64,000 bases of DNA from Sideroxydans sp. (GCA_024636935.1 JAGXGC010000035.1:20397-84396), one strand, 5' to 3'. Shown: positions 7,832-16,806, numbered from the stretch's first letter. The notes: generated by a model not told the origin, from the letters alone. Made by a program: numbers and translations.

Positions 7832-9061
7832 ATGGCGATATTCCACCTCCATATTGACAGCTATCGGCGCAGCCGAGGCCGCACCGCTATCGGTGGCGCA
7901 GCCTATCGTCGTGGCTTGAAAGCATCCTGCCCCGTGTCGGGCAGACGCTTTAACTTTCGCACCAAGGAGGAGGTCGCATTCTCAGAGTTCATCCCCGCGC
8001 AAGACGACCTCACCGATTACAGCCAGTTATCAAACTTGCTGAATCTCTACGAAGCAATCGAACGCGCAGAGAAACACCCTCGCGCAACGCTTGGCCGTGA
8101 GATTGAAGCAGCCTTGCCCCACGAGTTGGCCCTGCCGCAGCAAGTCGAACTTGTGCGGGCGTTTGTGGCAGAGGTGCGCCAACGCTTTGGCGCAGAGCGT
8201 GCCTTTTTTGATTTTTCTATCCATGACAAACAGAACAACGCGCACGCCCATATTTGCATGGCCGAGCGTGAACAGTCCGCGCCCTTCGTCTTCGAGAAGA
8301 CCAAGAGGCGTGATTGGGACGGGGAATCGTTCGTCAGTGCTTGCCGAGAAATATGGCAAGCCCAAACAAACTCCGCGTTAGAGCAAGCAGGAATCAATCA
8401 GCAAGTGGATTGCCGCTCACATGCTGACCGAGGGATAAAGGTCTTGCCCTCGTTTCACGAAGGCAAAGCGGCCTATTTTAATAGCGAGGTGAAGAAGATG
8501 AACGACATCATCCAACAGACGAACCAAGAGATAAAAGCGCGACTCATTATTCCTGAGGAAGTCATCGACATAGAAGAACTGCGAACGACCGAAACGCCTG
8601 CGGTCTGCTTCAATCCCGACGACATGAAAGTCGAGAGAGCGAAACTGGCTGGCTTTCCTTATAGGTTGGCGCGGAAGCAATACGAGGGATTCTCTATCCT
8701 TGGCCTTTCTTATATCAACTACAAGCACCCGAAGCGAATAACGCTCTGGTTCGACGACCGCGCAAGCGTGGTTGATATGGGGAGTCGCATCACGGCAAGC
8801 GGTGGAACGGCCAAGGCCAATGCTGAGCGGGTGGTCGAACTTGCCCGCATGAAAGGCTGGAAGCGCATCGTCTTTTCAGGGGATGAGGAATATTTGCGAG
8901 AGGCATTTAGACAGGCACTAGCGAAGGGGCTTGAAATCGCCACGGATGGCGAGAGACAGCAAACACTGTTGAAAACGATACTGGCGGAGATTCAGCCACA
9001 GGCAGGGGCGCAGGTTCTACCGATACCGACCAATACACCAAGGAAAGGGATGAGGCTATGA
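7832..9061 (+). CDS. mobA: MobA/MobL family relaxase (MobQ) with LPD7-like tail
   Basis: The protein should nick one strand at oriT and lead the element into a recipient. The N-terminal relaxase domain has the opening MAIFHLHIDSYRRSRGR with IGGAAYRRG (motif I region) and the metal-binding histidine triad in HDKQNNAHAH (residues 131-140). The C-terminal third (about 280-395, from YPHP-like KHPKRITLWFDD to FRQALAKGLEI) resembles the LPD7 domain often fused to relaxases. No helicase or primase domain is attached. The ATG at 7832 is preferred over one 30 bp upstream because the protein then begins with the family's conserved MAIFHL. The next gene overlaps by 4 bp. Confidence 0.88.
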   Translation: MAIFHLHIDSYRRSRGRTAIGGAAYRRGLKASCPVSGRRFNFRTKEEVAFSEFIPAQDDLTDYSQLSNLLNLYEAIERAEKHPRATLGREIEAALPHELALPQQVELVRAFVAEVRQRFGAERAFFDFSIHDKQNNAHAHICMAEREQSAPFVFEKTKRRDWDGESFVSACREIWQAQTNSALEQAGINQQVDCRSHADRGIKVLPSFHEGKAAYFNSEVKKMNDIIQQTNQEIKARLIIPEEVIDIEELRTTETPAVCFNPDDMKVERAKLAGFPYRLARKQYEGFSILGLSYINYKHPKRITLWFDDRASVVDMGSRITASGGTAKANAERVVELARMKGWKRIVFSGDEEYLREAFRQALAKGLEIATDGERQQTLLKTILAEIQPQAGAQVLPIPTNTPRKGMRL

Positions 9062-9300
9062 AGATACCAACGAAAGAAGAGATTGCCAGACGGTTAGAGC
9101 GTAAGCGACAAAAGAAAGAAGCAGCCCAAGGGGAGGGCGGTGGCTTTACATATATAGACGAGGAAGAAATCAACTCCTTACACAGCCTCAACCAACTGGC
9201 AGAGCTGGAATCTGTGAGAGAGGGAACGCGGCGGCTGGTGGGGGAGATAGCAAAGGCGGAGGCAGGATTGCGCAAAGTGTGTGGAGGAATGAAAGGCTGA
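9058..9300 (+). CDS. Small charged mobilization-associated protein
   Basis: The 80-residue protein starts inside the relaxase stop codon (ATGA overlap), so it is translationally coupled to it. It is Lys/Arg-rich at the N-terminus ([12 protein letters not shown]) and probably helical in the second half ([24 protein letters not shown]). No family is recognised. Coupling to the relaxase suggests a relaxosome accessory role; that is inference. Confidence 0.65.
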   Translation: MKIPTKEEIARRLERKRQKKEAAQGEGGGFTYIDEEEINSLHSLNQLAELESVREGTRRLVGEIAKAEAGLRKVCGGMKG

Positions 9301-9364
9301 GCCCCATTCAAGTTCTGACTTGTGCGATAATGCGCGGCCTTTCGGTGAGGGGAAACAACCAAGG

Positions 9365-9394
9365 GATACAAAGAGGGGGTACAAACTTTGTATC
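9365..9394 (+). other. Inverted repeat near attR (candidate integrase/Xis site)
   Basis: GATACAAAG (9365-9373) and its exact reverse complement CTTTGTATC (9386-9394) are separated by 12 bases, 70 bp inside the attR core. The same nonamer is found near attL at 860-868. It may be an arm-type binding site or a terminator-like hairpin, although no T-run follows. Confidence 0.4.
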
Positions 9395-9464
9395 AGTGGC
9401 TTTCCCACTTTCTGTAAGTTGTTGTATTGTTTGGCCTTGAAATTTAATGCGGAGGGATTTGGGT

Positions 9465-9483
9465 GTCCCGTCCACTCCGCCAA
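9465..9483 (+). repeat. attR core (19-bp direct repeat)
   Basis: This copy is identical to 798-816 and is the remnant of the original tRNA-Asp 3' end left on the chromosome side of the element. Confidence 0.9.
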
Positions 9484-9485
9484 AC

Positions 9486-9512
9486 AAAGGCGAACGAAAG
9501 TTCGCCTTTTTT
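9486..9512 (+). terminator. Original tRNA-Asp terminator, displaced by the IME
   Basis: A perfect 10-bp stem AAAGGCGAAC / GTTCGCCTTT with a GAAA loop and a T-run starts 3 bp after attR. Before integration it would have begun 3 bp after the first tRNA-Asp repeat, so it is the tRNA operon's own terminator. Confidence 0.88.
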
Positions 9513-9559
9513 CTTATGTGGTGCACGTTTCGCATCAATCTTTTGACACAGGTGTTTCT

Positions 9560-11449
9560 ATGTTCAATTTTGTGCATGAAAGAAAGCGTGTAGTACAGGT
9601 CGTACTGGCGCTCATCATTTTGCCTTTTGCATTTTGGGGCCTTGATTCGTATCAGAACTCTGGCGATGCCGGAGTGATGGCGACAGTGAACGGCACCAAT
9701 ATCGGTCAGGCTGAATTCGAGGATGCGCTCATGCAGCAGCGTCGTCGTATGCAAGAACTGGCTGGCGCGAATTTCGATCCAGAATTGTTCGATCGTCCTG
9801 AGATCAAACGCTCCGTTTTGGAAGGCTTGGCAACACAGCATCTGATGCTCGCAACTGCCAAAGATGAAGGTTTGGCGGTGAGTGATGAGCAGATCGCCCA
9901 GATCATCGCCAGCGTCGGCGCATTTCAGAAAGACGGTCGTTTCGACAAGCAGATGTATGAAGCTGCCCTGCGAGCCCAAGGAATGTCGCCAGAACTGTTC
10001 GAATATCGAGTTCGTCAGGACATCTTGAACCGTCAATTGACCGATGCCTATACACAGAACGGTTTTTCTGCCGAAACGACAGCAGAGAAATTGATCCGTC
10101 TCAACGAGCAGCAGCGCGTGGTTTCAATCACGACGCTCGGCTTGAGCGACTTCCTGAAAAAGGCGGTCGTGGCTGATGCCGAGGTCAAGAAATATTACGA
10201 ACAGAATTCGCAGCAATTCCAAGTGCCGGAACGTGCGCAAGTCGATTATCTGGTTTTTTCTGCCGATGCATTGGCAGAAAAGATCAATCCGACGGCTGCG
10301 GAGGTAAAGGGATACTACGACGAGCATCTGGGCGAATTTAGTACACAAGAGCAACGTCAGGCTTCCCACATTCTGATCTCGGTCGCAACACAAGCTAGCG
10401 ATGCGGAAAAGCAGGCGGCCAAACAACAAGCTGAGCAACTGCTGGCAGATGTGAAGGCTGCGCCTTCCAAGTTCGCTGCTATAGCCAAAGAGAATTCACA
10501 AGATCCCGGTTCGGCAGCGAACGGTGGTGATCTGGGTATGTTCGCTCGCGGCATGATGGTGAAGCAGTTCGATGAGGCGGTGTTCTCCATGAAGGTCGGT
10601 CAGATCAGCGATCTGGTGCAGACTGATTTCGGATATCACATCATCAAGGTGACAGCAGTCAAAGCTTCCAAAGCGCAACCGCTGAAAGAAGTGAGTGCAT
10701 TAATCGAGCAACGTCTGCGTGCGCAACAATCGGCTGACAAGTTCGCTGAGCTCGCAGAGCGCTTCAACGATATCGTGTATGAGCAGAGTGATAGCCTGGC
10801 GCCGGCAGCCGAACTGGTGGGTGTCAAGGTGGTGTCCGGTACTTGGTTGAGTCGTGACCAGCAGCCGAACGAGCTGTGGACAGCGAAGGCTTTGGAAGCG
10901 GTCTTCTCCGAAGATGCGGTGAAGAACAAGCGCAATACCGCAGCGGTTGAAGTGAAGCCGAATACCTTGTTGGCTGCGCATGTCACGCAGCATCAGGAGG
11001 TGACGGTGCGCCCTTATGAAGAAGTGGCCTCGGGTATCCGCAAGCTGTTGCAGCACAAAGCTGCGCTGATGGCTGTAGAAGAGCAAGGAAAAGCAACGCT
11101 GGCAGGACTGCAGGGTGGTGAAGCAAAGCGCTTGGTCTGGAAGACAGCGCTGAAGCTGTCGCGTGCTCAGCGTTCCGATCTTGAGCCGACACTGTTGCAT
11201 CAGATATTCCTCGCCGATACCAGAAAATTGCCAGCTTATGTGGGCGTGGTCGATGCGACGAGTGGATATGTCATCGCTCGCATAGACGCAGTAAAAGATG
11301 TGGCAAGCATCGATCCGGCCAAACGCGAGCGTTATGCTCAGCAGATGCGTCAGGTCACCGGAGAGGCATTGTTGGCTGCCTATCTGATGGATGCCAAAGC
11401 AGGTGCTGATATCTCGATTAAGGCTTTTGCTAACGAAAGCACCAAATAA
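9560..11449 (+). CDS. ppiD: Periplasmic chaperone / peptidyl-prolyl isomerase PpiD
   Basis: The 629-residue protein is anchored in the inner membrane and helps newly exported proteins fold at the Sec translocon. It has a short cytoplasmic start ([10 protein letters not shown]), one transmembrane helix (about residues 12-31), a SurA-N-like helical region (about 36-250) and a parvulin rotamase domain (about 265-370) with the typical ASHILI, GGDLG and FGYHIIKV motifs. The C-terminal domain is PpiD-like. Length matches E. coli PpiD (623). The frame is open upstream to 9320, but that part crosses attR and is not protein. The lon-tRNA-ppiD order is the usual one once the IME is removed. Confidence 0.93.
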   Translation: MFNFVHERKRVVQVVLALIILPFAFWGLDSYQNSGDAGVMATVNGTNIGQAEFEDALMQQRRRMQELAGANFDPELFDRPEIKRSVLEGLATQHLMLATAKDEGLAVSDEQIAQIIASVGAFQKDGRFDKQMYEAALRAQGMSPELFEYRVRQDILNRQLTDAYTQNGFSAETTAEKLIRLNEQQRVVSITTLGLSDFLKKAVVADAEVKKYYEQNSQQFQVPERAQVDYLVFSADALAEKINPTAAEVKGYYDEHLGEFSTQEQRQASHILISVATQASDAEKQAAKQQAEQLLADVKAAPSKFAAIAKENSQDPGSAANGGDLGMFARGMMVKQFDEAVFSMKVGQISDLVQTDFGYHIIKVTAVKASKAQPLKEVSALIEQRLRAQQSADKFAELAERFNDIVYEQSDSLAPAAELVGVKVVSGTWLSRDQQPNELWTAKALEAVFSEDAVKNKRNTAAVEVKPNTLLAAHVTQHQEVTVRPYEEVASGIRKLLQHKAALMAVEEQGKATLAGLQGGEAKRLVWKTALKLSRAQRSDLEPTLLHQIFLADTRKLPAYVGVVDATSGYVIARIDAVKDVASIDPAKRERYAQQMRQVTGEALLAAYLMDAKAGADISIKAFANESTK

Positions 11450-11470
11450 GCATATTTTTAGTATCAAGAA

Positions 11471-11498
11471 AACGCCGCTCATCGAGCGGCGTTTTTTA
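11471..11498 (+). terminator. Rho-independent terminator of ppiD
   Basis: AACGCCGCTC pairs with GAGCGGCGTT around an ATC loop and is followed by a T-run, 21 bp after the ppiD stop. Confidence 0.9.
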
Positions 11499-11558
11499 TT
11501 GTAAAAAGCCTTTGGGAATGCCGGTCAAGGCGCATCGCATCGGGGTGTCGCTATCGTA

Positions 11559-11564
11559 TATAAT
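11559..11564 (+). promoter_or_regulatory. -10 box of the ccm operon promoter
   Basis: A perfect TATAAT lies 38 bp ahead of ccmA. No good -35 hexamer is present at 17 bp upstream, so an activator may be needed; that is inference. Confidence 0.5.
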
Positions 11565-11602
11565 CCCGCGTTCTTTTTTACTGAGCCGAACCTGCAGAGT
11601 CT

Positions 11603-12232
11603 ATGCAAGCGTCCCCGAAACTGGAAGTGATCGATCTGGCCTGTGAGCGTGGCGACCAACGCCTGTTCAGCGGTCTCAGCTTCACGCTCTCCAGCGGCGA
11701 GCTGATGCAAGTGCAGGGCGAGAACGGCAAAGGCAAGACCACGTTGTTGCGTGCACTGTGCGGCTTCGTGCAGCCGGTGGCCGGTGCGGTGCACTGGTGT
11801 GGACGCAATGTCGAAGAATGGGACGAAGATTTTCACGCACAGACTTGCTACCTTGGTCACCTGAATGCGATCAAGGATGAATTGAGTGCACTGGAGAATC
11901 TGCTGCTGACTGCTGGCTTGGCCGGTGTTCAACTCAGCGAAAAAACAGCTCTGGAAGCGCTACGTCGCATGGGTTTGCGTCGCAAGGAACATCTGCCGGT
12001 GCGCGTGCTGTCGCAGGGGCAACGTCGTCGTGTCGCACTGAGTCGCTTGCTGGTTGTCGATGCCACGTTGTGGATATTGGACGAGCCTTTGACCGCACTT
12101 GATGTGGGGGCAGTTGACCTTATGCAGGAACTTATTGGAGAACATCTGTCGAACGGTGGCATGGCGATATTCACCACGCATCAACCTTTGCATGTGGCGG
12201 GTATCGAAACGCGGGAATTGTTGCTGTCATGA
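11603..12232 (+). CDS. ccmA: Heme exporter ATPase CcmA
   Basis: CcmA is the ATP-binding subunit of the CcmABCD complex, which releases holo-CcmE for cytochrome c maturation (System I). The 209-residue protein has Walker A GENGKGKT (residues 39-46), the ABC signature LSQGQ (136-140) and Walker B WILDEP (157-162). The length is normal for CcmA. Walker A has Lys where most ABC proteins carry Ala or Ser before GKT, a mild deviation. ccmB starts inside its stop codon (ATGA). Confidence 0.93.
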   Translation: MQASPKLEVIDLACERGDQRLFSGLSFTLSSGELMQVQGENGKGKTTLLRALCGFVQPVAGAVHWCGRNVEEWDEDFHAQTCYLGHLNAIKDELSALENLLLTAGLAGVQLSEKTALEALRRMGLRRKEHLPVRVLSQGQRRRVALSRLLVVDATLWILDEPLTALDVGAVDLMQELIGEHLSNGGMAIFTTHQPLHVAGIETRELLLS

Positions 12233-12912
12233 GCCGTCTTTCTGTGTTCGGTTTATTGGGTTTAGTGATCAAGCGTGATCTGTTGCTGGCGATGCGTCGC
12301 CGTGCGGACGTGCTGACCACACTGATATTTTTTGTGATGGTGGTCAGTCTGTTCCCGCTGGGTGTTGGGCCTGAGCCGGATATGTTGCGCAAGATGGCTG
12401 GTGGTGTGTTGTGGGTCGCCGCTTTGCTGTCATCGATGTTGTCGCTGCCGCGCATGTTCTCGGCAGACCATATCGACGGTACGCTGGAGCAGATGATGTT
12501 GGCACCGCAATCGCTGACCGTGATGGTGTTGGGCAAGATCGTCGCACACTGGATGTTGTCCGGTCTGCCGCTGGTGTTGATCGCGCCGGTGCTGGGCTTG
12601 CAGTTCGACATGCCGGCAGACGCGATCGGTATATTGATGCTGGCGTTGTTGTTGGGTACGCCGGTGCTGAGCATGATCGGTGCAGTCGGCGCGGCGCTGA
12701 CCTTGGGTTTGCGCGGTGGCGGTGTGCTGGTGTCATTGCTGGTGTTGCCGTTGACGATCCCTGTGCTGATCTTTGGCGCGGGGGCAGTCGAAGCAGTAAG
12801 TGGTGGTATGGACGCGGCATCCAATTTGTCGTTGTTGGGTGCGTTCTTGTTGTTTGCGCTGGTGTTCTCGCCCTTTGTGGCAGCCCAAGCGTTGCGAATT
12901 TCGATGGAGTGA
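12229..12912 (+). CDS. ccmB: Heme exporter membrane protein CcmB
   Basis: The 227-residue inner-membrane protein is a member of the CcmB family and partner of CcmA. It shows six hydrophobic segments. The early motif RRRADVLTTLIFFVMV and the region LSMLSLPRMFSADHIDGTLEQM, seen here around residues 65-90, are family hallmarks. It overlaps ccmA by 4 bp and is followed 6 bp later by ccmC. Confidence 0.93.
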   Translation: MSRLSVFGLLGLVIKRDLLLAMRRRADVLTTLIFFVMVVSLFPLGVGPEPDMLRKMAGGVLWVAALLSSMLSLPRMFSADHIDGTLEQMMLAPQSLTVMVLGKIVAHWMLSGLPLVLIAPVLGLQFDMPADAIGILMLALLLGTPVLSMIGAVGAALTLGLRGGGVLVSLLVLPLTIPVLIFGAGAVEAVSGGMDAASNLSLLGAFLLFALVFSPFVAAQALRISME

Positions 12913-12918
12913 TGAAGA

Positions 12919-13656
12919 TTGGCGATCAACTGGTTTAAATATTCTGCTCCCTCCACCTTCTACGGTTTGGCGGGAAAACTGACTCCTTGGTTCGCGTGGC
13001 CTGCAGCGTTGCTGTTCGCAGTCGGACTGTATATCGGCTTCTTCGTTGCGCCGACCGACGCGATTCAAAGTGAGGCCTACCGCATCATATTCATCCATGT
13101 GCCGGCCTCCATCCTGTCCATGTTCCTCTACCTCATCATGGCCGGCTATGCAGCTCTCGGTCTGATCTTCAAGACACGCCTCTCTTCCATGATGGCCTCC
13201 GCACTGGCACCGACTGGTGCACTGTTCGCGCTCATCTCCTTGTGGACCGGCGCGCTGTGGGGCAAGCCGATGTGGGGTGCCTGGTGGGTGTGGGATGCAC
13301 GCCTGACATCTGAACTGATCCTGCTGTTCCTCTATCTCGGCTTCATCGCCCTGCAGGCTTCCATCGAAGATCCGCGCCGTGCGGACAAGGCCAGCGCCTT
13401 GCTCGCCATCGTCGGCTCGGTGAACGTGCCCATCATCTATTACTCCGTGCAGTGGTGGAACACCCTGCATCAGGGCGCGACCATCAAGATGACCGGCACC
13501 AGCATGCATGTCGCCATGCAGCAATCCATGTTCACCGTGCTGGTCGCTTGCTGGTTGTATGCCATCGCAATGGGGCTGTCGCGCGTACGCAGCATCATCC
13601 TCGAGCGTGAAGCGAATACGCAGTGGGTCAAGGAATTGCCGGAGGTGAAACAATGA
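12919..13656 (+). CDS. ccmC: Heme transporter/handling protein CcmC
   Basis: CcmC delivers heme to the periplasmic chaperone CcmE. The 245-residue, six-helix protein carries the tryptophan-rich heme-handling signature WGAWWVWDARLTSE and the flanking conserved histidines (IFIHVPAS and WWNTLHQG). The start is TTG at 12919; no in-frame ATG gives a full-length family start, and the N-terminal FKYSAPSTFYGLAG matches the family position. An ATG at 12912 in another frame runs only a few codons. The stop overlaps the ccmD start. Confidence 0.92.
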   Translation: MAINWFKYSAPSTFYGLAGKLTPWFAWPAALLFAVGLYIGFFVAPTDAIQSEAYRIIFIHVPASILSMFLYLIMAGYAALGLIFKTRLSSMMASALAPTGALFALISLWTGALWGKPMWGAWWVWDARLTSELILLFLYLGFIALQASIEDPRRADKASALLAIVGSVNVPIIYYSVQWWNTLHQGATIKMTGTSMHVAMQQSMFTVLVACWLYAIAMGLSRVRSIILEREANTQWVKELPEVKQ

Positions 13657-13817
13657 GCATGTCCGAATTCTTTTACATGAACGGCTACGCGTTCTACGTG
13701 TGGGGCTCATATGGCCTGACACTGTTGGTGTTTCTGATCGAGGTTGCCATGGTCAGGCACAGAAGGCAGTTGGCATTGCGCCAGTTGCGATTGATGAACG
13801 AAAGCGGGGATGAGTGA
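13653..13817 (+). CDS. ccmD: Heme exporter protein CcmD
   Basis: The 54-residue single-span membrane protein has the CcmD pattern: a short N-terminus with FYMNGYAFYVWGSYG, one transmembrane helix (LTLLVFLIEVAMV) and a basic tail (RHRRQLALRQLR). CcmD tethers holo-CcmE to the CcmABC complex. The ATG at 13653 is chosen because GGAGG (13641-13645) lies 7 bp upstream and it overlaps the ccmC stop; a longer frame from 13623 lies inside ccmC. Confidence 0.9.
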   Translation: MSMSEFFYMNGYAFYVWGSYGLTLLVFLIEVAMVRHRRQLALRQLRLMNESGDE

Positions 13818-14284
13818 TGACACCGAGACAGAAACGACTTGCCTGGATATTGATAGGCGTGGGCCTCGTAGCGGCGGCGGTAGGGCTGGTGCTGTTCGCT
13901 TTGAAGAACAACGTCAGCCTATATTTCACCCCGACTCAGGTCTACAACAAGGAAGCGCCGCAAGCTCGCAACTTCCGCATCGGCGGCATGGTTGAGGAGG
14001 GTAGTGTGCAACGCCAGAAGGACGGACTGACCGTGCACTTCAAGATCACCGACACTGCGAATGCTATGGAAGTGGTATACAAAGGCATACTGCCCGACCT
14101 GTTCAAAGAAGGTAAGGGTGTGGTCGCACAAGGCAAGCTGAATTCAGAAAACATCTTCGAGGCCGAAGAAGTTCTGGCCAAGCATGACGAGAACTACATG
14201 CCACCCGAGGCAATGGACGCGATCAAAAAAGCAGAAGACGCCAAGGCCGCATCCGGCAACGCAACACCCGCAGCCACCAAATAA
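13817..14284 (+). CDS. ccmE: Periplasmic heme chaperone CcmE
   Basis: CcmE binds heme covalently and passes it to apocytochromes through CcmF. The protein (155 residues) has an N-terminal membrane anchor (about residues 9-29) and the beta-barrel domain with RIGGMVEEGSVQR and YKGILPDLFKEG. The heme-binding histidine is His123 in LAKHDENYMPP, the signature of the H-type family. The ATG at 13817 has GGGGA six bases upstream; a GTG one codon earlier is possible. The start overlaps the ccmD stop by one base. Confidence 0.93.
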   Translation: MTPRQKRLAWILIGVGLVAAAVGLVLFALKNNVSLYFTPTQVYNKEAPQARNFRIGGMVEEGSVQRQKDGLTVHFKITDTANAMEVVYKGILPDLFKEGKGVVAQGKLNSENIFEAEEVLAKHDENYMPPEAMDAIKKAEDAKAASGNATPAATK

Positions 14285-14302
14285 TTTTTAGAAAGTATCC
14301 GC

Positions 14303-16282
14303 ATGATTCCAGAGATCGGTAATTTCGCACTCGTTGTCGCACTGTTCATCGCCATCATTCAAGGTGTGTTGCCTATTTACGGCGCAGCGCGTGGAAACGA
14401 GGTTTTGATGGGGACTGCCCGCACGCTGGCGATAGGGCAGTTCTTGATTGTCGGCATTGCCTTTGCCTGCCTCACCTACTCTTTCATCATTAACGACTTC
14501 TCGGTGCTCTACGTCGCGCAGCATTCCAATTCGCAACTGCCGATCGCCTATCGTGTGGCGGCGGTTTGGGGTGGTCACGAAGGTTCTTTGTTGCTGTGGG
14601 CTTTCATCCTGACGCTGTGGACATTCTCCGTTGCCGTGTTCAGCAAACACTTGCCCCAAGAGATGGTGGCGCGTGTGCTCGGTGTGATGGGTCTGGTCTC
14701 GGTTGGTTTCCTGCTGTTCATGCTGTTCACTTCCGATCCCTTCGATCGTCTGCTGCCGGCCGCACTGGATGGTCGCGATCTGAATCCGCTGCTGCAAGAC
14801 CCCGGTCTGGTGATCCATCCGCCGATGTTGTACATGGGTTACGTCGGCTTCTCCGTCGCGTTCGCTTTTGCGCTGTCCGCATTGCTGGGCGGCAAGCTGG
14901 ATTCCACTTGGGCGCGCTGGTCGCGTCCGTGGACGACCATCGCTTGGGTGTTCATGACCATCGGTATCGCACTCGGAAGTTGGTGGGCGTATTACGAATT
15001 GGGCTGGGGCGGTTGGTGGTTCTGGGACCCGGTCGAGAACGCCTCCTTCATGCCCTGGTTGGTTGGCACTGCATTGATCCACTCGCTGGCCGTCACTGAA
15101 AAGCGCGGTGCATTCAAGAGCTGGACTGTGCTGCTCGCCATCGCCGCTTTCTCGCTGTCGCTGCTGGGCACCTTCCTCGTGCGTTCCGGCGTGCTGACTT
15201 CGGTGCACGCTTTCGCCACCGACCCCGAGCGCGGCGTGTTCATCCTGTCCTTCCTGGTCATCGTGATCGGCGCTTCGCTGCTGTTGTTCGCTTGGCGTGC
15301 GCCCAAGGTCGGTTTGGGTGGCAAGTTCGACATCATCTCGCGCGAATCCATGCTGCTGAGCAACAACGTATTGTTGTCTGTCGCTTCCGCATCGGTGTTC
15401 CTCGGTACGCTGTATCCCTTGTTCATGGATGCGCTTGGCTTTGGCAAGCTGTCGGTCGGCCCGCCTTACTTCAATACCGTTTTCGTACCGCTCATGGTGC
15501 CGCTGGTGATGATGATGGGTCTGGGCCCCGTGGCGCGCTGGAAGAAAGCTAGCCTGCCCGATATCTGGATCCGTGTGCGCTGGGCGCTGGCAGCAAGCAT
15601 GGTGATCGCCATCCTGTTGCCGCTGGTGATGGGTGAATGGACGCCGATTGTTGGTCTAGGCATTTTGCTGGCCGCTTGGGTCATCACCACCGGATTCCTC
15701 GATCTGAAACGACGCATGGGCAGCGAAGGCAGCTTCATGCAGCGTCTCAAGGTGCCGTCGCGCAGCTACTACGGCATGCAACTGGCCCACTTCGGCATCG
15801 CCGTGTTCATCATCGGCGTTACGCTGGTGAAGGGCTACGAGAGCGAGCGTGACGTGCGCATGGATGTTGGCGACACGCTCACCACCGGTGGTTACGTGTT
15901 CCGTTTCGACGGTGTGACCGAAGTAGAAGGCCCGAACTACGTTGCAGCGCGCGGTATCGTCAGCGTCAGCAAAGACGGCAAGCCGCTCACAGTGCTGCAT
16001 CCAGAGAAACGCCAGTACAACGCATCCGGCATGCCCATGACTGAAGCTGCCATCGATACCGGCTTCCTGCGCGACCTGTATGTATCGCTTGGTGAGCCCA
16101 TTCCCGATAGCGAAGCCTGGGCTGTGCGCATCTACCTCAAGCCCTTTGTCGATTGGATCTGGGCCGGCTGTTTGTTTATGGCACTGGGCGGTTTGCTCGC
16201 AGTGACAGATCGTCGTTATCGCATCAAGGCACGCAAAGCTGAGACGACAACCCCGAAAACTCTGGAGGAGCAGACAGCATGA
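14303..16282 (+). CDS. ccmF: Cytochrome c heme lyase subunit CcmF
   Basis: CcmF, with CcmH and CcmI, attaches heme to the CxxCH motifs of apocytochromes c in the periplasm. The 659-residue polytopic membrane protein has the WWD motif GWGGWWFWDPVENASFMPW and conserved histidines (VIHPPMLYMGYVG; HSLAVTEKRG). The C-terminal periplasmic part (about 560-630) ends with a final helix and a short basic tail. Length matches the family. It is separated from ccmE by 18 bp and overlaps ccmG by 4 bp. Confidence 0.95.
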   Translation: MIPEIGNFALVVALFIAIIQGVLPIYGAARGNEVLMGTARTLAIGQFLIVGIAFACLTYSFIINDFSVLYVAQHSNSQLPIAYRVAAVWGGHEGSLLLWAFILTLWTFSVAVFSKHLPQEMVARVLGVMGLVSVGFLLFMLFTSDPFDRLLPAALDGRDLNPLLQDPGLVIHPPMLYMGYVGFSVAFAFALSALLGGKLDSTWARWSRPWTTIAWVFMTIGIALGSWWAYYELGWGGWWFWDPVENASFMPWLVGTALIHSLAVTEKRGAFKSWTVLLAIAAFSLSLLGTFLVRSGVLTSVHAFATDPERGVFILSFLVIVIGASLLLFAWRAPKVGLGGKFDIISRESMLLSNNVLLSVASASVFLGTLYPLFMDALGFGKLSVGPPYFNTVFVPLMVPLVMMMGLGPVARWKKASLPDIWIRVRWALAASMVIAILLPLVMGEWTPIVGLGILLAAWVITTGFLDLKRRMGSEGSFMQRLKVPSRSYYGMQLAHFGIAVFIIGVTLVKGYESERDVRMDVGDTLTTGGYVFRFDGVTEVEGPNYVAARGIVSVSKDGKPLTVLHPEKRQYNASGMPMTEAAIDTGFLRDLYVSLGEPIPDSEAWAVRIYLKPFVDWIWAGCLFMALGGLLAVTDRRYRIKARKAETTTPKTLEEQTA

Positions 16283-16806
16283 TGCGTTTCCTGTTACCAC
16301 TGGTCATCTTCGTTGTACTCGCAGGTTTTCTGTTCGTCGGCCTCAGCCTGAACCCGCGTGAAGTACCGTCTCCGTTGATCGACAAACCTGCACCGGCTTT
16401 TACCCTGCCACAGTTGCATGAAGAGAAAAAACAATTCTCGCCAGCCGACATGAAAGGAAAAGTCTGGCTGCTCAACGTATGGGCCTCCTGGTGCGTATCC
16501 TGCCGTGAAGAGCATCCCGTGCTGATGGCCTTGTCGCAGCAGAACATCGTGCCGATCTACGGCCTCGACTACAAAGACAAACCCGAAGACGGCAAGATGT
16601 GGCTGGCGCGCGGTGGTGATCCCTACGTGCTGAGTGTGATGGATCGTGAAGGCCGCATCGGTATCGACTATGGCGTATATGGCGTGCCGGAAACCTACGT
16701 CATCGATAAACAAGGTGTCATCCGCTACAAACAGATCGGTCCTGTCAATCAGCAGAATCTGAGCGAGAAGATATTGCCTCTAGTCGCGGAGCTGCAAAAA
16801 CAATGA
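16279..16806 (+). CDS. ccmG: Periplasmic thioredoxin-like protein CcmG/DsbE
   Basis: CcmG keeps the CxxCH cysteines of apocytochrome c reduced for heme ligation. The 175-residue protein has an uncleaved N-terminal anchor (about residues 4-23) and a thioredoxin fold with the active site WCVSC (Cys72, Cys75). The YGVYGVPETYVID loop with its cis-proline follows. The second active-site residues are V-S, where many CcmGs have P-T or V-P. The ATG at 16279 overlaps the ccmF stop; a second ATG one codon later is equivalent. Confidence 0.94.
   Translation: MMRFLLPLVIFVVLAGFLFVGLSLNPREVPSPLIDKPAPAFTLPQLHEEKKQFSPADMKGKVWLLNVWASWCVSCREEHPVLMALSQQNIVPIYGLDYKDKPEDGKMWLARGGDPYVLSVMDREGRIGIDYGVYGVPETYVIDKQGVIRYKQIGPVNQQNLSEKILPLVAELQKQ

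Larger units (their letters stand above)
798..9483 (+). mobile_element. Integrative mobilizable element (IME) in tRNA-Asp
   Basis: The element is bounded by a 19-bp direct repeat and is about 8.67 kb long. In order it carries a tyrosine integrase adjacent to attL, a membrane-anchored unknown protein, a single-chain type IIL restriction-modification enzyme, an ankyrin-repeat protein, a TraD-like accessory protein (reverse strand), a candidate oriT, a MobA/MobL relaxase and a small overlapping mob gene. It has no type IV secretion genes, so it would need a helper conjugative system. The integrase next to the attachment site, the mobilization module at the far end and an R-M cargo are the classic IME layout. 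Intact reading frames throughout suggest a recent or still functional insertion. Confidence 0.88.

Noticed and set aside
9320..9559. The ppiD reading frame is open 80 codons upstream of the chosen start, crossing attR.
   Set aside because: It runs through the attachment site and the tRNA terminator; the protein has the family start at 9560, and the upstream residues do not look like protein.
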